In this document: positions 37,901-52,900 of the stretch, piece after piece
How the letters are laid out: each line of letters starts with the position of its first letter
Position numbering within the stretch: the first letter of the stretch is position 1
Assembly: GCA_026874595.1 (NCBI GenBank)
Contig: CM049309.1
Coordinates: 46,096,079 to 46,160,078 of the forward strand
Direction of reading: 5' to 3'
Source: Sipunculus nudus
Lineage: Eukaryota; Annelida; Sipuncula; Golfingiida; Sipunculidae
DNA length: 64,000 bases
Translations under genes and position numbers: made by a program
The notes under the pieces: model-generated
Told to the model about the DNA's origin: nothing
Seen by the model: only the letters and a program-made list of their open reading frames with translations
The model's database searches: none

Positions 37901-40900
37901 ATTTTCATGAAAACATTATAAGATTGTTGATAAGACTCTTACAACCAGTATATTTTAATAATACAATTATTATCTTCTTGATTTGTACAGAATTACTGCA
38001 TTGTATTTTTGCATTATATTTACTTTTCAGATAATGAACACAATTACAAATATGTACCATTGTGAAACAGGGTAACTGCATTACCAAACAAATGGAAAAT
38101 TTGCCAACAATTGGCTTAACTTCCAGTCTCACCTGTGTTGAGAAGAAACTGCCATGAGAATTTCTCTGCTGTGACAGCCACTTGATGACTGGTAGGGCTG
38201 AGCTCAGGTCTCTGCGTGACAAAAATGCCAGCACTGCATACGCTGCTATTTCCACCTCCGCAGCTCGCACTGAAATGGTATGACCTCCATGATCATCAAG
38301 ATGATCATGTTCATCATTATCACATCTGTATGTGAACTGTGCAGCCATCACAAAAATACTGTGAAAATTAATATGTAATATTTGGTGCAGTCACCACAGG
38401 AGCATTGATAAGGAAAAATAATTTACTCTTTTCATATTTATATTCATAATTAGGTGTTACTTGAAAGAGTTGCATGGAATGTATCTGCACTGTTACTTGC
38501 ATAATATTTCAAGTAATAACACAATATTTACCAATAAATTTTGACTATAGTTTATGTAGTATATTCCTTATACACCGTATGACAGATACCATGATTCATT
38601 GCTTGAATTCAATCAAGACTATATATATATTATTATAATGTGTGGAATGCAGCTACTGCATGTGTTTTGGAGGCTAGTGCTTTGGTCAGAAAAAGTACAA
38701 CAGAATGTCAGCATTCTGAGAGTCAAATGTCACTGAAAAAGAGATATTTTATTGTTCTGAAAATATCTTGAGTTTTTCTGAAAAACAATGAATGTGACTT
38801 TTTTAAATAGTTTTAAGTAAATGACTAAAGGTGCTACCTTGCTTTTTCTGTGCTGATCCAACATCCAGAATTACTTCCTGTGACCTGTGACCTGACAGCT
38901 TCCAATAGGTGCTGCCATCTGTTGAACAATTGACACATGCTTCACAGTTAACCAAAAAAGAATATTTAAATCAAAATACACCATTTGGTCCTTTCACTGA
39001 GGAGCATGTTGCCTTAAAAACGTGAGGAGCTTTTAAAACCTTTTATTCAAACCTCTTAAAATCAGCAACACAAGTACCAGATCTTGACTTTGGATCGGTT
39101 TGAAACCTTCAGTTTACACTGGCTACTTCTGTGGGAGGGCCAATCAGAAATGGCAATGTCAGGCTGCACATGTTTGAACCAACAAATAGAACAAGTTTTC
39201 ATTTATAAACATAAAGTTATAGAAACAGCCTTGATTATTGCTAAGATGCATCACCCAAGGGCCCAATATTACAGAAAAATTTAAGTAACAAAAGGGGACT
39301 TCTGTTTTACCTTGTTGTCTGTATAATTTCAGTGGTGAGTAATACCTACCTGCTTTAACAGCTTTGTGGTTGAGTTTTCTGAGGGCCAGGTGGGTGAAGT
39401 CGCTGTCAAGCAGACTCAGGGAGTAAGCACACAGGGCCAGATTGTACGGATCTGATACTCTCTGAAGTCGGGTCTCAAGGAAATGTTTTATTGCTCCAAC
39501 TGTCTTCTTTGAAACCTGTGGTGAAATCTGAATTATTGAATGATTGATTGGTGAAAAATTAACTGACTTATCTGATAAATCAGTGCTTAACACAATTCTG
39601 ACTGTGTTTCTCTTAAATTAGTCCAAATAATCCTACATTGATATCACTAAAGCTGTATTTATTAACAATAATAATGTGACACAGATATACACTCTGTGAA
39701 AGCTGTGATGATTACACTGTCTTTAAAATGTTTGGTTCTAGCTGTCAGTCCAAGTCTTTATAACTTTTCAAAAGGAGCAACTGAATCCAAAATGCCCTTA
39801 TAATGAGTCCCTCAGCAAGATGGAAAGTGGAAATATAACGAACTGTGGAAAGGAATGAATGGAAAACATGGAGTGATCATCCCTCCTCTTTATTATAATG
39901 TCATTATATACATAAAATAGTCTAATAAAAATAATAATAATAATAATCATATTTTACATACATATTTACATACATTTTATCATGGAGACTTGCAGACAGG
40001 CTTACCTTTAGCTCACTGCCTTTCTCTACAATTGCAATGGCAATGTAAGCTGTCAGCGAAACTCTGCTGCGAACACCACCCTAAAGATGAAAAGAAAACT
40101 TGAATGCTTGAGATATACGTCTCAGATTACTGACTTCATCCACTGAATGGTGTAGGAAAATTTCTATTTCAATTGAAATATTGTACTGTAGAAGACACTT
40201 CTACGTGATTATACAGATATTCCATAACAAAGGTTGAACTGTTAATTTGAGATCCATTCATAGCAAATGTAATATATCATCCTTTAATAATTATCAGGGA
40301 AAATGTTGAAAAAAAAACAAAGCAAGGTGAACAATTACACTGTTTAAACAAGTATATAAAGGTATTTTTCATAACATGTTGAACCTGGTACCAGTATAGG
40401 CAGGGACTGACTATATGCATATTCAAACATGCTTGCACCTTCAAGAGGATGAACATGGAAGCCGGTCTCAGAATAAGTGTTTTTCCTCTGAAAGTGAGCC
40501 ATTTTTGTTTTATATTTCTAATTTTTGTCAAATGTCAGAAAACTGCCGTAAAAATTTGTGACAAAAGCAAGTGATTAACGTGCATGAACCTGAAAGGAAA
40601 AAATACATTATTCTATTTACAAATATAAAATAACAAAACACAAGATTATGAAATATGAAACTTAACCTGAATACCAGATTTCTATATGAGAAATGGCATT
40701 TGTTTGAAAGACTGAATAGTACCTGTATTTCTTTATTTAAGATTTTGCCCACGACTGGGAATGATCCATCTCGTCTCTGGTGAGCCAGAATCCAGTTGAC
40801 AGCCCGGTTTATCTCTGATGGGTCTATGTACATATGGTCCTGTGCCAACAGGTAGCATTTCACCACAAATGCTGTCAGCCTTAAAACGGCAAGATTTATT

Positions 40901-43900
40901 TAAAATAATAAAATAACAAATTATCAACACAATACTGATAAATATGATCCGCTTATATGTCACAAAAATTATTTATGCGAGTATCTTTATTTACATTGAT
41001 ATATCTGAAATATTTTACATGTTCGTAAAGTTTAATTTCCTTACTATTTCAATCAACTTTACATTTTAAGGAGATGTAAATATTTGACATACATGTAATA
41101 AATTCAATGTAAATTTAATGTTTATCGATATATGACAGAGCATGTATTTATGATCACTCACCACATGCTGCCTGTCTTGTCCTTGACCCCGAAAGCACTG
41201 TATGACCCATCATCTCTCTTGTAGGTCAGCTGTCTTTGATAGCCTGCAACAGCAATAAACTTATGTTAGGTATTAAATTATGAAGTCATGATGAGGAGAA
41301 AAAAAGAACCATATTCATAGAGGTTGAGAGCTTAAATTGATTAAGCTTAAATATGGGTCCTGGAGAGTCCAGTGGTAAATACATCCCCTGGCATGACTAT
41401 ACGAGAGTGGGTGGTAGTGGCTTATACAAGTCATTGGTCTTCTCAGGTTTCCTCCACCCTTACAGACAGCTAGAGTAAGATCCAACTTATTCCCCCCCCC
41501 CCCCCCCCAGTCTATTTTACAGCTGGTCTTCACCCATCTGGTCACTGGAGTGGCTCACTGAATTAAGGTCTGTGAAAAGCATAGCTGCCACAAATTTGGT
41601 AGTGTGAATATGTTCTAGAAATAAAATCATGCACTCTGGCAATTCCAAGATGTATAATAGTGCCAGAGAGAGCGTTAGTTATGAACTTGTGCAAAAGGAA
41701 TGCTTAGAGATGTCATATCCTCCTTGGCATTTCTTCTTGCTATATTTTACATTTATTAAACAACTAACTGAGTTTAGAGGCACTAATCTGTTCTTGCATG
41801 TAGCAGCCTGTGTTCTTGTGTTCATAAAAATGATTATGAGAATGAGTACACACCTTTGAGCAGGTACTCTGTTATTCTGTTGATGGTCTTCATTGACAGC
41901 TGACTTGTATGGCTCAAGTAGTTCAGCACAAATATACCTGGTGCAAAATTAGCCATGTTCTGTTCACCGCAGCCATTTGGTAACTCCATTAAGTTGTCCA
42001 GAGAGTGAAGGCTTGGACCCATGATGTTCCCTGTGAATAAATACTGACAAATCACCTTTCAAATGTTACACAAAAACCCATGCATTGCATACATTGTTAT
42101 CATATTCTGTGAGTATAATTTATTTTTCCACTACCCTTTCTATGATTTGAATTATTAATACATGTATTTGCATTTTATTTTTAGAAATAACTAGTTTATT
42201 ATTTGTTGCAGTCTGTTTGTGGTAATCAGATCTATCACAAAAATATACAGGTATAGGGTAAAAGATGAAAAATAAACGGTTTCTGTTCAAGCACATTATT
42301 GCTGAATAAAATCTGAAAAGTCAACTTTATGTATTACATAAGTTAAGAACTGCACCTAGTTAAAAGAACAATGAAAAGTGGGAACATTTTTTTTTATTTC
42401 CTCAAAAAAATCTGTATAGAGACAGATGACATGTTTTGCTCATGTCACCATGACTACATACCTACGACCTTGATGTTTGCAGACTGTGAGCCTTTGATGT
42501 GCTTTTTGGGTAAGCTCAGATGCAACACTTGTCCAAAGTGACTGTCAATCTCTTAAATGAATATAAAAAGACTTCTTGAAATAAAAAACACTCAATCTTT
42601 GCTATATTGTATAAAGATGAAATATTACACCTTACATAGTTTATATTTGTTAACATTATGATGATTTCAATTAAAATAAAATTTGATTCTTCCCCCCTTC
42701 TTTACATCTCTTACATTATGTATGATGAATATCCGAGCTCTGTTTTTTACAGGCCTTACACATAAAGACACAAATAATGACTGCTATGGCATGCCAAAAC
42801 AAGTGACCCATGGGTCATGACGCTCAGCTGACTGGGAAGAGATTTGCAAAAGGAAATTTTATCATCTGAATGGTAGTATATACCCATTTAACTGAAGCAT
42901 CAAACAGATTAAAGAATAAGCCAAGATTGTTTCTGAATTTATATATCTCAAAATATGGGAAAAAATGCGTAAATTTAAAAAAAAATACAGGTGGTTCCAC
43001 CAGTCTGCAGAAACTAATAAAAACACTTAATGGTCAACATCTATGCAAAGAATCATAGTGATTTCTGCATTAATTGTTCAGATAGTTCAGCTTTTGAATC
43101 AAATTTTCCATTATTCTGAGGGATACTTCGGAGTCCTATAGCGTGAAGGATATGGGTAACAGAGACCTAATTTAAGATTTCCAAAGACACTCTCACGGGC
43201 CTCCTTGCATGACAAGAATGAAGATTCTAGGTCCAGTTGTTACAATTTGTGCCATGTTAACAGATGACCACATCCTTAAAGGTCTTAAAAATAGAGAAAA
43301 AAAATTGTAAAAATGTGTAACAAGCCCCATAGCTTGAAGAATATAGGTAACAGAGACCTAATTCCAGGTTTCTAGGGAGTCTGCAGAAAATGATGAAACA
43401 TCTCATGATCTCTTTGTATGAAATTTTTGACTATTCTGGGGGGTATTTTGGGGCCCTACAGCATGAAGGATATGGGTAACAGAGACCTAATTTCAGGTTT
43501 CCATGGAGACTTTTCATGGGTCTCCCAGTGTGTCAAGAATGAAAATTCTAGGTCCAGTTGTTATGATTTGTGCCCTGTTAACAGATGTTCATATCTTTAA
43601 AGGTCTCAAAAATAGTGAAAAAAATTTGTAAAGAATCGAAAAATACAGGTGGCGCCACCAGTCTGCAGAAACCTATGAAACACTCCATGATCAATATCCA
43701 TGCAAAGAACCATGGTAATCAATGCATTAGTTGTTCAGATATTTCAGTTTTTGTATCAAATTTTCATTATTCAGCAGGGGTACTTCAGAGCCCCATAGCT
43801 TGAAGAATCTGGGTAACAGAGACCTAATTCCAGGTTTCCAAGGAGACTTTTCATGGGCCTCCCACAATGTCAAAAATGAAGATTCTAGGTCCAGTTGTTA

Positions 43901-46900
43901 TGATTTGTGCCCTGTTAACAGATGACTGCATCTTTTAAGGTCTCAAAAATAGAGAAAAAAATCGTAAAAAATCGAAAAAATACAGATGGCGTCCGCAGTC
44001 TGCAGAAACTGCTGAAACATCTCATGATTAATATGTATGCCAAAAATCATGACCATCAGTGATGTAGTTAATGAGATATTGCAGTTTTTGTATGAAATTT
44101 TTCACTATTCTGGGGGGTACTTTGGGGCCTCATAGCTCAAAGGATATGGGTAACAGAGACCTCATTTTTGGTTTCCATGGAGACTTTTCATAGGTCTCTC
44201 AGAATATCAAGAATAAAGCTTCTACATCCAGTCTTAACGATTTGTGCCCTGTTAACAGATGTCCACATTTTTAAAGGTCTCAAAAACAGAGAAAAAAATT
44301 CGTAAAAAATAAAAAAATATAGGTTGCGCCACCAGTCTGCAGAAACTGATGAAACATCGCATGATTAATATGTATGCCAAAAATCATGACCATCAGTGAT
44401 GTAGTTAATGAGATATTGAAGTATTTGTATGAAATTTTTCACTATTCTGGGGAGTACTTTGGGGCCCCATAGCTCGAAGGATATGGGTAACAGAGACCTA
44501 ATTTCTAGTTTCCATGGAGACTTTTCATAGGTCTCTCAGAATGTCAGGAATGAAGATTCTAGGTATAGTCTTTACGATTTGTGCCCTGTTAACAGATGTC
44601 CACATTTTTAAAGGTCTCAAAAATAGAGAAAAAAATTCGTAAAAAATCGAAAAATACAGGTGGCGCCACCAGTCTGCAGGAACTTATGGAACATCTCATG
44701 ATCAATATGTATGCCAAAAATCATGACCATCAGTGTTGTAGTTAATGAGATATTGAAGATTTTGTATGAAATTTTTTACTATTCTGGGGGGTACTTTGGG
44801 GCCCCATAGCTTGAAGGATATGGGTAACAGAGACCTGATTTCTGGTTTCCAAGGAGATTTTTCATTGACCTCTCAGAATGTAAAGTTACAAGATTCTAAG
44901 TCCAGCGGTTACGATTTGTGCCAGGTTAACGGACAGACGGACAGACAGACGGACGACGGACAAAGAGTGATCGCTATAGCTCAGCATGACTGAAAGTCAG
45001 CTGAGCTAAAAAAAAGTTTTTCCATTCATAAGTAAACTTTTCCACCTAAGGAAATGGAAAACTGTATAAAATGTATGTGATGTATTTCATAATAATTTGG
45101 ACTGTCTGCCTTGATAAAGAAAGTAACCTAAATGCCATCAGCCTAAGGCTGAAAATATCTTTTTCTTATATAAGTCATCTTATGATGTTCATGCCATGAT
45201 TTCACTTTTGGAACAAAAATCTGAAGTACATTTTCAACCATCAACTTTGTTTAACACTTGACCATCCAAGGGCATGTTACTTCATTTTTATCTGTTATGC
45301 TTTAGGCTTTTATATATTCACCTTGTTTTTCCCATATCCTGAACTCTCCATCAGACGAACCACTTGTGGCAAACCCTATGTAATGCACCTTGAAGTATCT
45401 CCTGACATTGTAATGAAGAATGGAGGTCTTCTGGCCAAGCCTTTCTCCCACACCTACCTCTATCTGCTGTCCAGTCCACTTTACCCAGAAGGCACGGAAT
45501 TCATCTCGGTTAACAATGCCATCAGAACCAACAGACACCAAACGATTTCCTGGTTCACAAATAATATGTAAAACGGTAATCTTTTTTACATAACTAGGTT
45601 CACTTGCAAAGTTTTTCCACTTAACAATGCTGCATGTGCATTTCAATTCAGAGCTACAAAATTCTATACAATAATATCTTTTATATAACAGTAAAATGTG
45701 CAGGTCAGTAACTTTAGCAAGAAGACATTTGACACAAATGCTGAAACAATGAAAGTTTTATATATACTTAGTGCATGGCAAATATATGACACACTTATTC
45801 CTTCATACAAACCAATGAATATGTATTTTGTTATTAATTCCATAGCTCATATATTTCTGTCAGTAAGAATGTGTATTTGGATGACTGTGCATAAACATCT
45901 TGATTTTGTCTCTTTTTATGTTCATTTAGAGATTTTTAAATTACTGTACATGAATCTCAGCATCTGATCAGACAGCATGTAAGCAGTAAAGTGATGTTTA
46001 AAGTAACATATTGTTGTATAAAGTACAGAATAATGTCTGACATTTTTCATACTGACCCTTTTTCCCTTTAGCAATCCAGGACTTGCTGTTTCCATTACCT
46101 CCCAGGACAATCTCAAACATGTCATCATTGTCCCTGGGGCTGTTAGACAGGGCAAGGTGTACATCCTGTCCAGCTTTGACAGTGAAGGAAAACTTCTGCA
46201 TCCAGGGTGGGGTTTTAACATATTGGTATTCATACCTGCGTGGGGTGCTCAGGTGAATTCTTTCTGCAATATCATCATTCTCCAATTAAGATCTTTAAGG
46301 AATAAAATCATTTGCAACTGTTTATTATTTTAAAATAGATTCTCAATATTTTGTTATAGATTTGCTTATGTCAAGGTTTGCCATGATTATCATAACACTG
46401 ATAGTCCTTTATCATGCAACAGAGTTAACAAATCCATCAACTGACATTTTCATAACACTGATGGTCATTTATCATATTTAACAGAGCTATACTATGTCAT
46501 ATAAGCTTTCCATATAAAAAAGAATTCTCAAATGAATTAAGGAGGGCTCTACTAGGTGTTTCAGACAAGAGTTATAATGAGAACCATTGTGGCAACAGAC
46601 ATTTTCGCAAAATTCAACATTATTCAATTTTACGTTTGATATCATTTTGTCACAGAAGTCAAGCATTTCAGATCATCTTTGACAATGTCTATTTTAGCCA
46701 AGAAATAAAGATTCAACCTTCTTTTATATAGCAATTTGAAAAAAGCTTGATGTAATGTAATAAATGTTTAATAAATGGACAGAATTACAGATAAAGAACA
46801 GAAGTCACACTGACCATTAGGACAGAAGAACACAGAGTGTGTGTAGGATTTGGGTTGACCCTCGGCTTCCACCAGCATGTCCCTGGTGATGGTGTCTTTA

Positions 46901-49900
46901 GCAACTCTCCGCCCAGCCCGACGAACAACGTCATTATTCCACATACCACAGCAGTCTCCTCCCACATAGGCCTGGGCTGAAGCTGTCAATCAAAGAGGGT
47001 CAAACAATAACCAACTTAACCAGAACAACACTCAAGTTGCATATAAATAGCAGCCACCGTTCATATATTCCTGAGCTGTAGCTGTCAATCATGTCAGTTA
47101 AACTATAAACCAACTAAACATGTTCATAACACCACAACAGTTTTTGCATGTATGGGAAGCATGGTCAACATCTTTCCCTTTAACTAAATTATTGGTTTCT
47201 TAAATAAACCAGTATAAATTTATATTCTTTATTAAAGGGAAGAGCAGAAAACATAAAGTGCATCAGGGAGAGTTGCTAGAATTTATGGATTAAGTTATAT
47301 GGGTATAAGTACAGATAAACAGTCTCTATACAGGATACTTCTTCAGCCTTATATTTTACCTATGATTTATATATATTACCTTTTATTTTTTGCAGACCAA
47401 GCTTCTTGAAGTACAACATGAACTCAAACAACTTTGCACTGCCAGCATCCACACAGTTTTCCTGAATCTCTTGTCGCCGCATGCTGGAGGCCAGTCTTGA
47501 TCCCCGGGGAACACGAAACCTTAATCGAACCTATAATGGAGAAAAGCAGTTCTCAATTTTCTCAAATATATCTTTATTTTTAAATCCTAATGCAGGTTTA
47601 AAATAAAAGTCCATTTTTTCATTAAAACCGTTAATGGTATACCATTTCTTTAAGGGTACATTGGTGTTACAATTATACACTGTCCATGTCTTTAATGACA
47701 TTCAACAAAGTCAACATCTTTGGTTGCAGAACTCCTTCTATCACACAAGTCTTTTAATAAACAACTGTAGCTTCTGGCCTTGTATATTACATTACAGAAA
47801 AATGTTATCTATCAGACATGATGTGCAAGGTTTCTTCTTATTAATTTCTAATAAATGACTTTAAAGTTAAAGTAAGCATCTGTATCATAACAAACACCAG
47901 TTTGTTTAGAATTTGACAAAACATGGTCCTTGATACTGGTTAAGGTACTGAATGAATCTCAAAATATATTTTTAATAAAAACTGGTGAGGGTAATGTTTA
48001 AAGTATCTAGCTAAAATTTAAGACTTCAGAATGGAAACAGTGGCATTTCTTCCTATCTAGAGCCTTTAATAAGCTGCAAAGCCCCTTTCTGGCCATAAAT
48101 TCTAAAATTTTACCATATTATAATGCATTCCTTCAGACAAACTTACTGTTACACAGGAATCAAGGTAGTTATGCAGGGTGACAGGGAATATGACCCACTC
48201 TCCCCTGATGACAGAGTAAGGCAGGTTGAAGTCTATGAAGAAGCTTTTAGTTGCTGTTACTTCTTGGAATGAGGTCAAGGCAAGCCCATGATGAGGAGAG
48301 AGGGACATCCCACTGACCATCCACCTGGTGACAGTGTCAGGAACCTGGAGGTTCTTCATCAGATATGATTCTCCTTCGCTAAATGATCAAATGTAAGTTG
48401 TTATAATATTTCAAACCTATTTAAATGGACAAAGTTATATTTAACAACATATTTGAAATCATTCTATGCCATGGTTAAAACTTAGTTCCTCCACTAACAG
48501 AGCCATTAAACTTGCTCTTGCTGTGTTGTAATGCTTATAGAACAGGTTCTGCTACCTAGCGACAAATTATAAAACTAAATTATGGCTCCCTGGCATGATA
48601 AAAGCTGGCACTGAGTTACATTGATCAGTATATGGAATCATGTTTTATTTTAGGTATTTTAGTAGCAAATGTAAATACTAAAGAGCAGGGGTAAGATCAT
48701 ATCCGAAAAGTTACAAATGAAAATTGTGGTATTTGTAAGCACCAGAAAATGCAGACATACACCAGCTTGGCTACTATCTCTCTAATGTCAACACCACTGA
48801 TGTGGATAACAAAGTTGAGAGGTTATAGAAATATCTTTTATATAAGGGTGTACCTTCTTAACTCAGCAATAAATCAGCAAATGACCACAGGCAAATGTAG
48901 ACAAAAAAATTCTTGTTAACAAAAAATCCTCTCATGTTTAAAATTTGGTTGTTGGGGTTGTATCCTCGTCAGGGAATGAACATGTATGAAAGACTGTGAA
49001 CACAAAGCATTAAACCAGATCAAACTAGTCACTTAACTTTACCTTCACTATATTATAATTGTTATTTATAATCAATAAACATAAGTTACCGGACAGCTGT
49101 TTTACATCAGCTTCTGATTACTGCACCATATCTTGTCTAATCTGCCTTCAGAACAAACATATATGAATATTTATATTAAACACTTGCCCAAACTTCCAAC
49201 AATCCCACAGCCATAAGTCAGGGAAGTAGTTCCTTTTCTTTTTCCTGGATTTATAGTCTGTGTAAAGGAACTGCTGGGTGGGGCTGAACTCTGCCTGCAG
49301 AAGGTGTCCTACAAACACAAAACAGGATCAATCAGTCTTGTGTTCCAACAAGAATTTGGATAAATAAAATTTCAAATATGCTTAATAAAAATTATGATTA
49401 TTTTACTACTGCTGAAACCAGGGATTTATTTGTATCCACATTTTCTTAAAGCCAGCTATTCAATCATCTGCCTTGTCTGGGCTGTAGAATTCATGTGATT
49501 TCTATTTTAGAACTCTGCTTACATATTAATGAAGTATAGGTAATTCCTGCCATAAAACATTTTTATAATGCCTCTGTGATGGATGCATGTATGACCTTGT
49601 TGATCTACAAGCTGTTAGTAAACAAGCAACATGCACCCTTGTTGACAAAACAGATAAAAAACATGTATCTGATTGTGCTTGGTTACATATAATGTAGAGA
49701 AGTTAAGGGTCAATAGTTGCAAAATTCAATTTGCATAATAATGTTTTGTCTGACATGGCCCCAGATGTCCTTATTGATTGTGTTTGGATTGTTTTGACCC
49801 CCATATGTTATGTACACTTGGATATAAACAAAACAAACAGTGGGTGTGTCATTGAATCTGTGCCTTCTGGCCTATATGTATGAAAGGTTCAAGGGATTCT

Positions 49901-52900
49901 CCATGTTAAAAGACATTAGATATTGGAATCTGCCTCTATATTACTCCATCATACAAATGCATTTTATCAAACTGTGACCAGATGATAATTTCAAAACATA
50001 CCGGGCAGAGGTGCCTCAAATATTGGTCCTATGATTGGAGGAACATCATCCCTGTTCTGTAGGTTCATAATGTCTGTAAGTACCACCAGGCCCACCTCCT
50101 GAAGTTAAGTATAATATAATGAAAATCGTGGAACTCCACAGGTGTTATATGATGTAGTCTGTAGTGGTTTGAATTGGTATTTAGAGTATTGAAAATATTT
50201 TATTGGCAGTTATGGAAGACTGCACTGTACAATTATTGTCAAAGATATTTCATAGAACAAAAATTCCAATATAAACAACACTAGAAATTTAATGTTCCAA
50301 ATTTACATACATCAAAATACTTAAATGTAAACAAATTAAGTTTATTTAGGAATATTTTGAATGTTTAGTACACATAGAAAATGACAATTTTATGACCATC
50401 TATTGAGAACTTGTCAATTATTTGTTGAACTGAACTCAGTGATCAGACAATTCTCATCCCAAGGCGGATAGACAAAACATATGATACCCCCCCCCCCAAC
50501 AGGTCTGTGTGCAAAAGAGTAGATACTAAATTATTTATCATCAATTAATAAATTTATCACACCTGAAAGGCATATTCTGAGTGACGGGCCTGCAGCATAT
50601 CTCCCAGTGACTGTCTTTGTACCCTGGTACGGTGATGGAGAACAGCGTCTACCACATCCTTTTTGTGTATACTGAGATCATAGGTTGACAGCTCATCCAG
50701 GACCTGGAGGTATAAAATATACATTTGTGCATATAAAGTTATGTGATAAAAACAAGATTAAAATTCTGAGTAACGGAATTTTAATTCAGCTAAATGATTG
50801 AATAGTTAAATGTTAATTGTTTTTGGCTCATTAAGTGCTGAACTTTGTAAAGCTTTATCATATCAATTTACACTTTACAGAGTTGTCAACCTTTGAAAAA
50901 ATAATCTGCCTAGAAATCATAATCATTCACCTAATCTTACCTAATTAAAGAGAATGATTTTGGGTGATAAAAACTCTACAATATTCAAGACTGTACATGT
51001 ATATCTACTCTTCATTTAAATATCACATATTAATGTGCGAGAAAAAATATTCTTTCATTTTACAACTGTGTGTGAGCATTGTTTAAATGTGAACATTATG
51101 TCACAATCATCTTAGTAAAAGTTCATAAAAAGATATTAAATTCAGCAGGTAGTTAATATTTACATTTCAAACTTCATTACCTCTTGATAATCCAGTTGGT
51201 AACCAGGGTCCACTAGATAAGCACTTTTATCAATGGCTGCAGCACAAACACATGACCCTGGCTGAGAGGTCAAACCAAGGTCAAAAGGTGATCCAGGTAG
51301 GACTTTCTTCCCAGCAAGATCAACATGAAGCTGAAGGTAATGAAAGGGTTAACTAAATGGTCTTTATAAACTGCTTTACACATATCATTAAGGGTATAAG
51401 CAACCAAAGTACGACTTATATCCAACCAAAAACATGAATGCATCTCAACATGGTCTTATAATGGCTTAATTCTTTATTATAATTAAAATTAACTTTTACC
51501 TTCAGAAAAAATATCAACAGATTTTGGTTTATTAATAAACGGCATAAAAGTTTAAGCAGGGAGTCGTGAGATTTATGCAAATGCCATTGAAATATATGTG
51601 CGTATGTATAGCTGTAAAATATGAATTCCAAAATCCTACCTGGTTATCAAACCTTGGTTCGACTGAGAAGCTGATGGAATCCGTCACTCCCTCTCTGTTA
51701 GGCAACAAGTAATAAACCACAAGCCTTGTCAGTGGTACCATGACCTTTGTGACCTCCAGGTCAAAGGTCATGCTGCATACCTCATTGGTGTTACCTTTTC
51801 TGGGAGGTAATTCTGAATTAAGAATAAAGTACTTTTGAATTTAATGAAGGCTGTTTTGTATCAAGTTTCTTGCTTCAGCATGCCACTGTGCTTCAAATAT
51901 AAACAGACATATTCCTCAAACACACAAAAAATATGACAATAATTTTTTTTTTTCAATTTTTAAAGCACACACTGGTTGATTGGAAATTTTAAATTCCATC
52001 TTCAGTAGTGTACTTCAGAGTAAAAAACATCAGATATGTTGACCTGAAAACTACAGAAATGAGTACAGCACAAAATGTACGCTTTCAGAACTACTCAAAT
52101 ACTTACCATGAGGACACCAGTTGGAAAGAACTGTGTGCAGGCTAGCTGTAAATATCATTTTACTCTCCGATTCCCTGTTTCAACATATATCTTTACTGAT
52201 AAGTTCATTGGAGAAGCCAAAATTGGGTTGGAAAATAGGAAATTAACCTATATAGTATCAAGGTGACAAAATATCTAAGGGAAAATCATATTTAACATGA
52301 GAAAAGTCCATTTTCAAATGATGGCAATCATATGTGTTAAAACAACAAACTCTCTCCTGACAGATGGCCAATCAAGAAGTGACATTTGACCTGTAAGACC
52401 TTTGCCAGAACCAGGAAGATGAAACAGTGACTGAGTAGTTAAATAAATCTGTCTTAACTTGAATAGTTTACTCTGGTTTTACTCTGAGTTTACTCTATCA
52501 TAATTAGTAGTTTATATGGTATTTCTAGACTTACCTGCATGTGGTATTTCATTATTTCGAGAGAAGTCCTGCACGTGGGGGTTATAATGGAATCCTGTGT
52601 CTACCAGGACACCTTTGGCCATTGCCTCATGATAGAGGGTAAAATTGCATGGGCATGTTGACTGTACTTGGAAGGTGGCTTTATCTCCAACCTGTAAATG
52701 AAAAAAAAGTTGTGTATTATATTTAAAATAAAAAGTGCAATTCACATACAACCTGGTGTTGCCCAATGGAATTTGGTCAAAACTAATCCATAATTCCTCC
52801 ATGAAGATTTAATTGGGATTTTCAAAGAATGCACAAATGTGTGAAATGTAATTTAAAATATCCCAGCCTAGAGAGGTTTCAGGCTTCTGAAGTATTAGGT

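Noticed and set aside
42799-45008. CRISPR-like regular repeats
   Set aside because: Units of about 335 bases are contiguous tandem copies, not short repeats with unique spacers, and the genome is eukaryotic.
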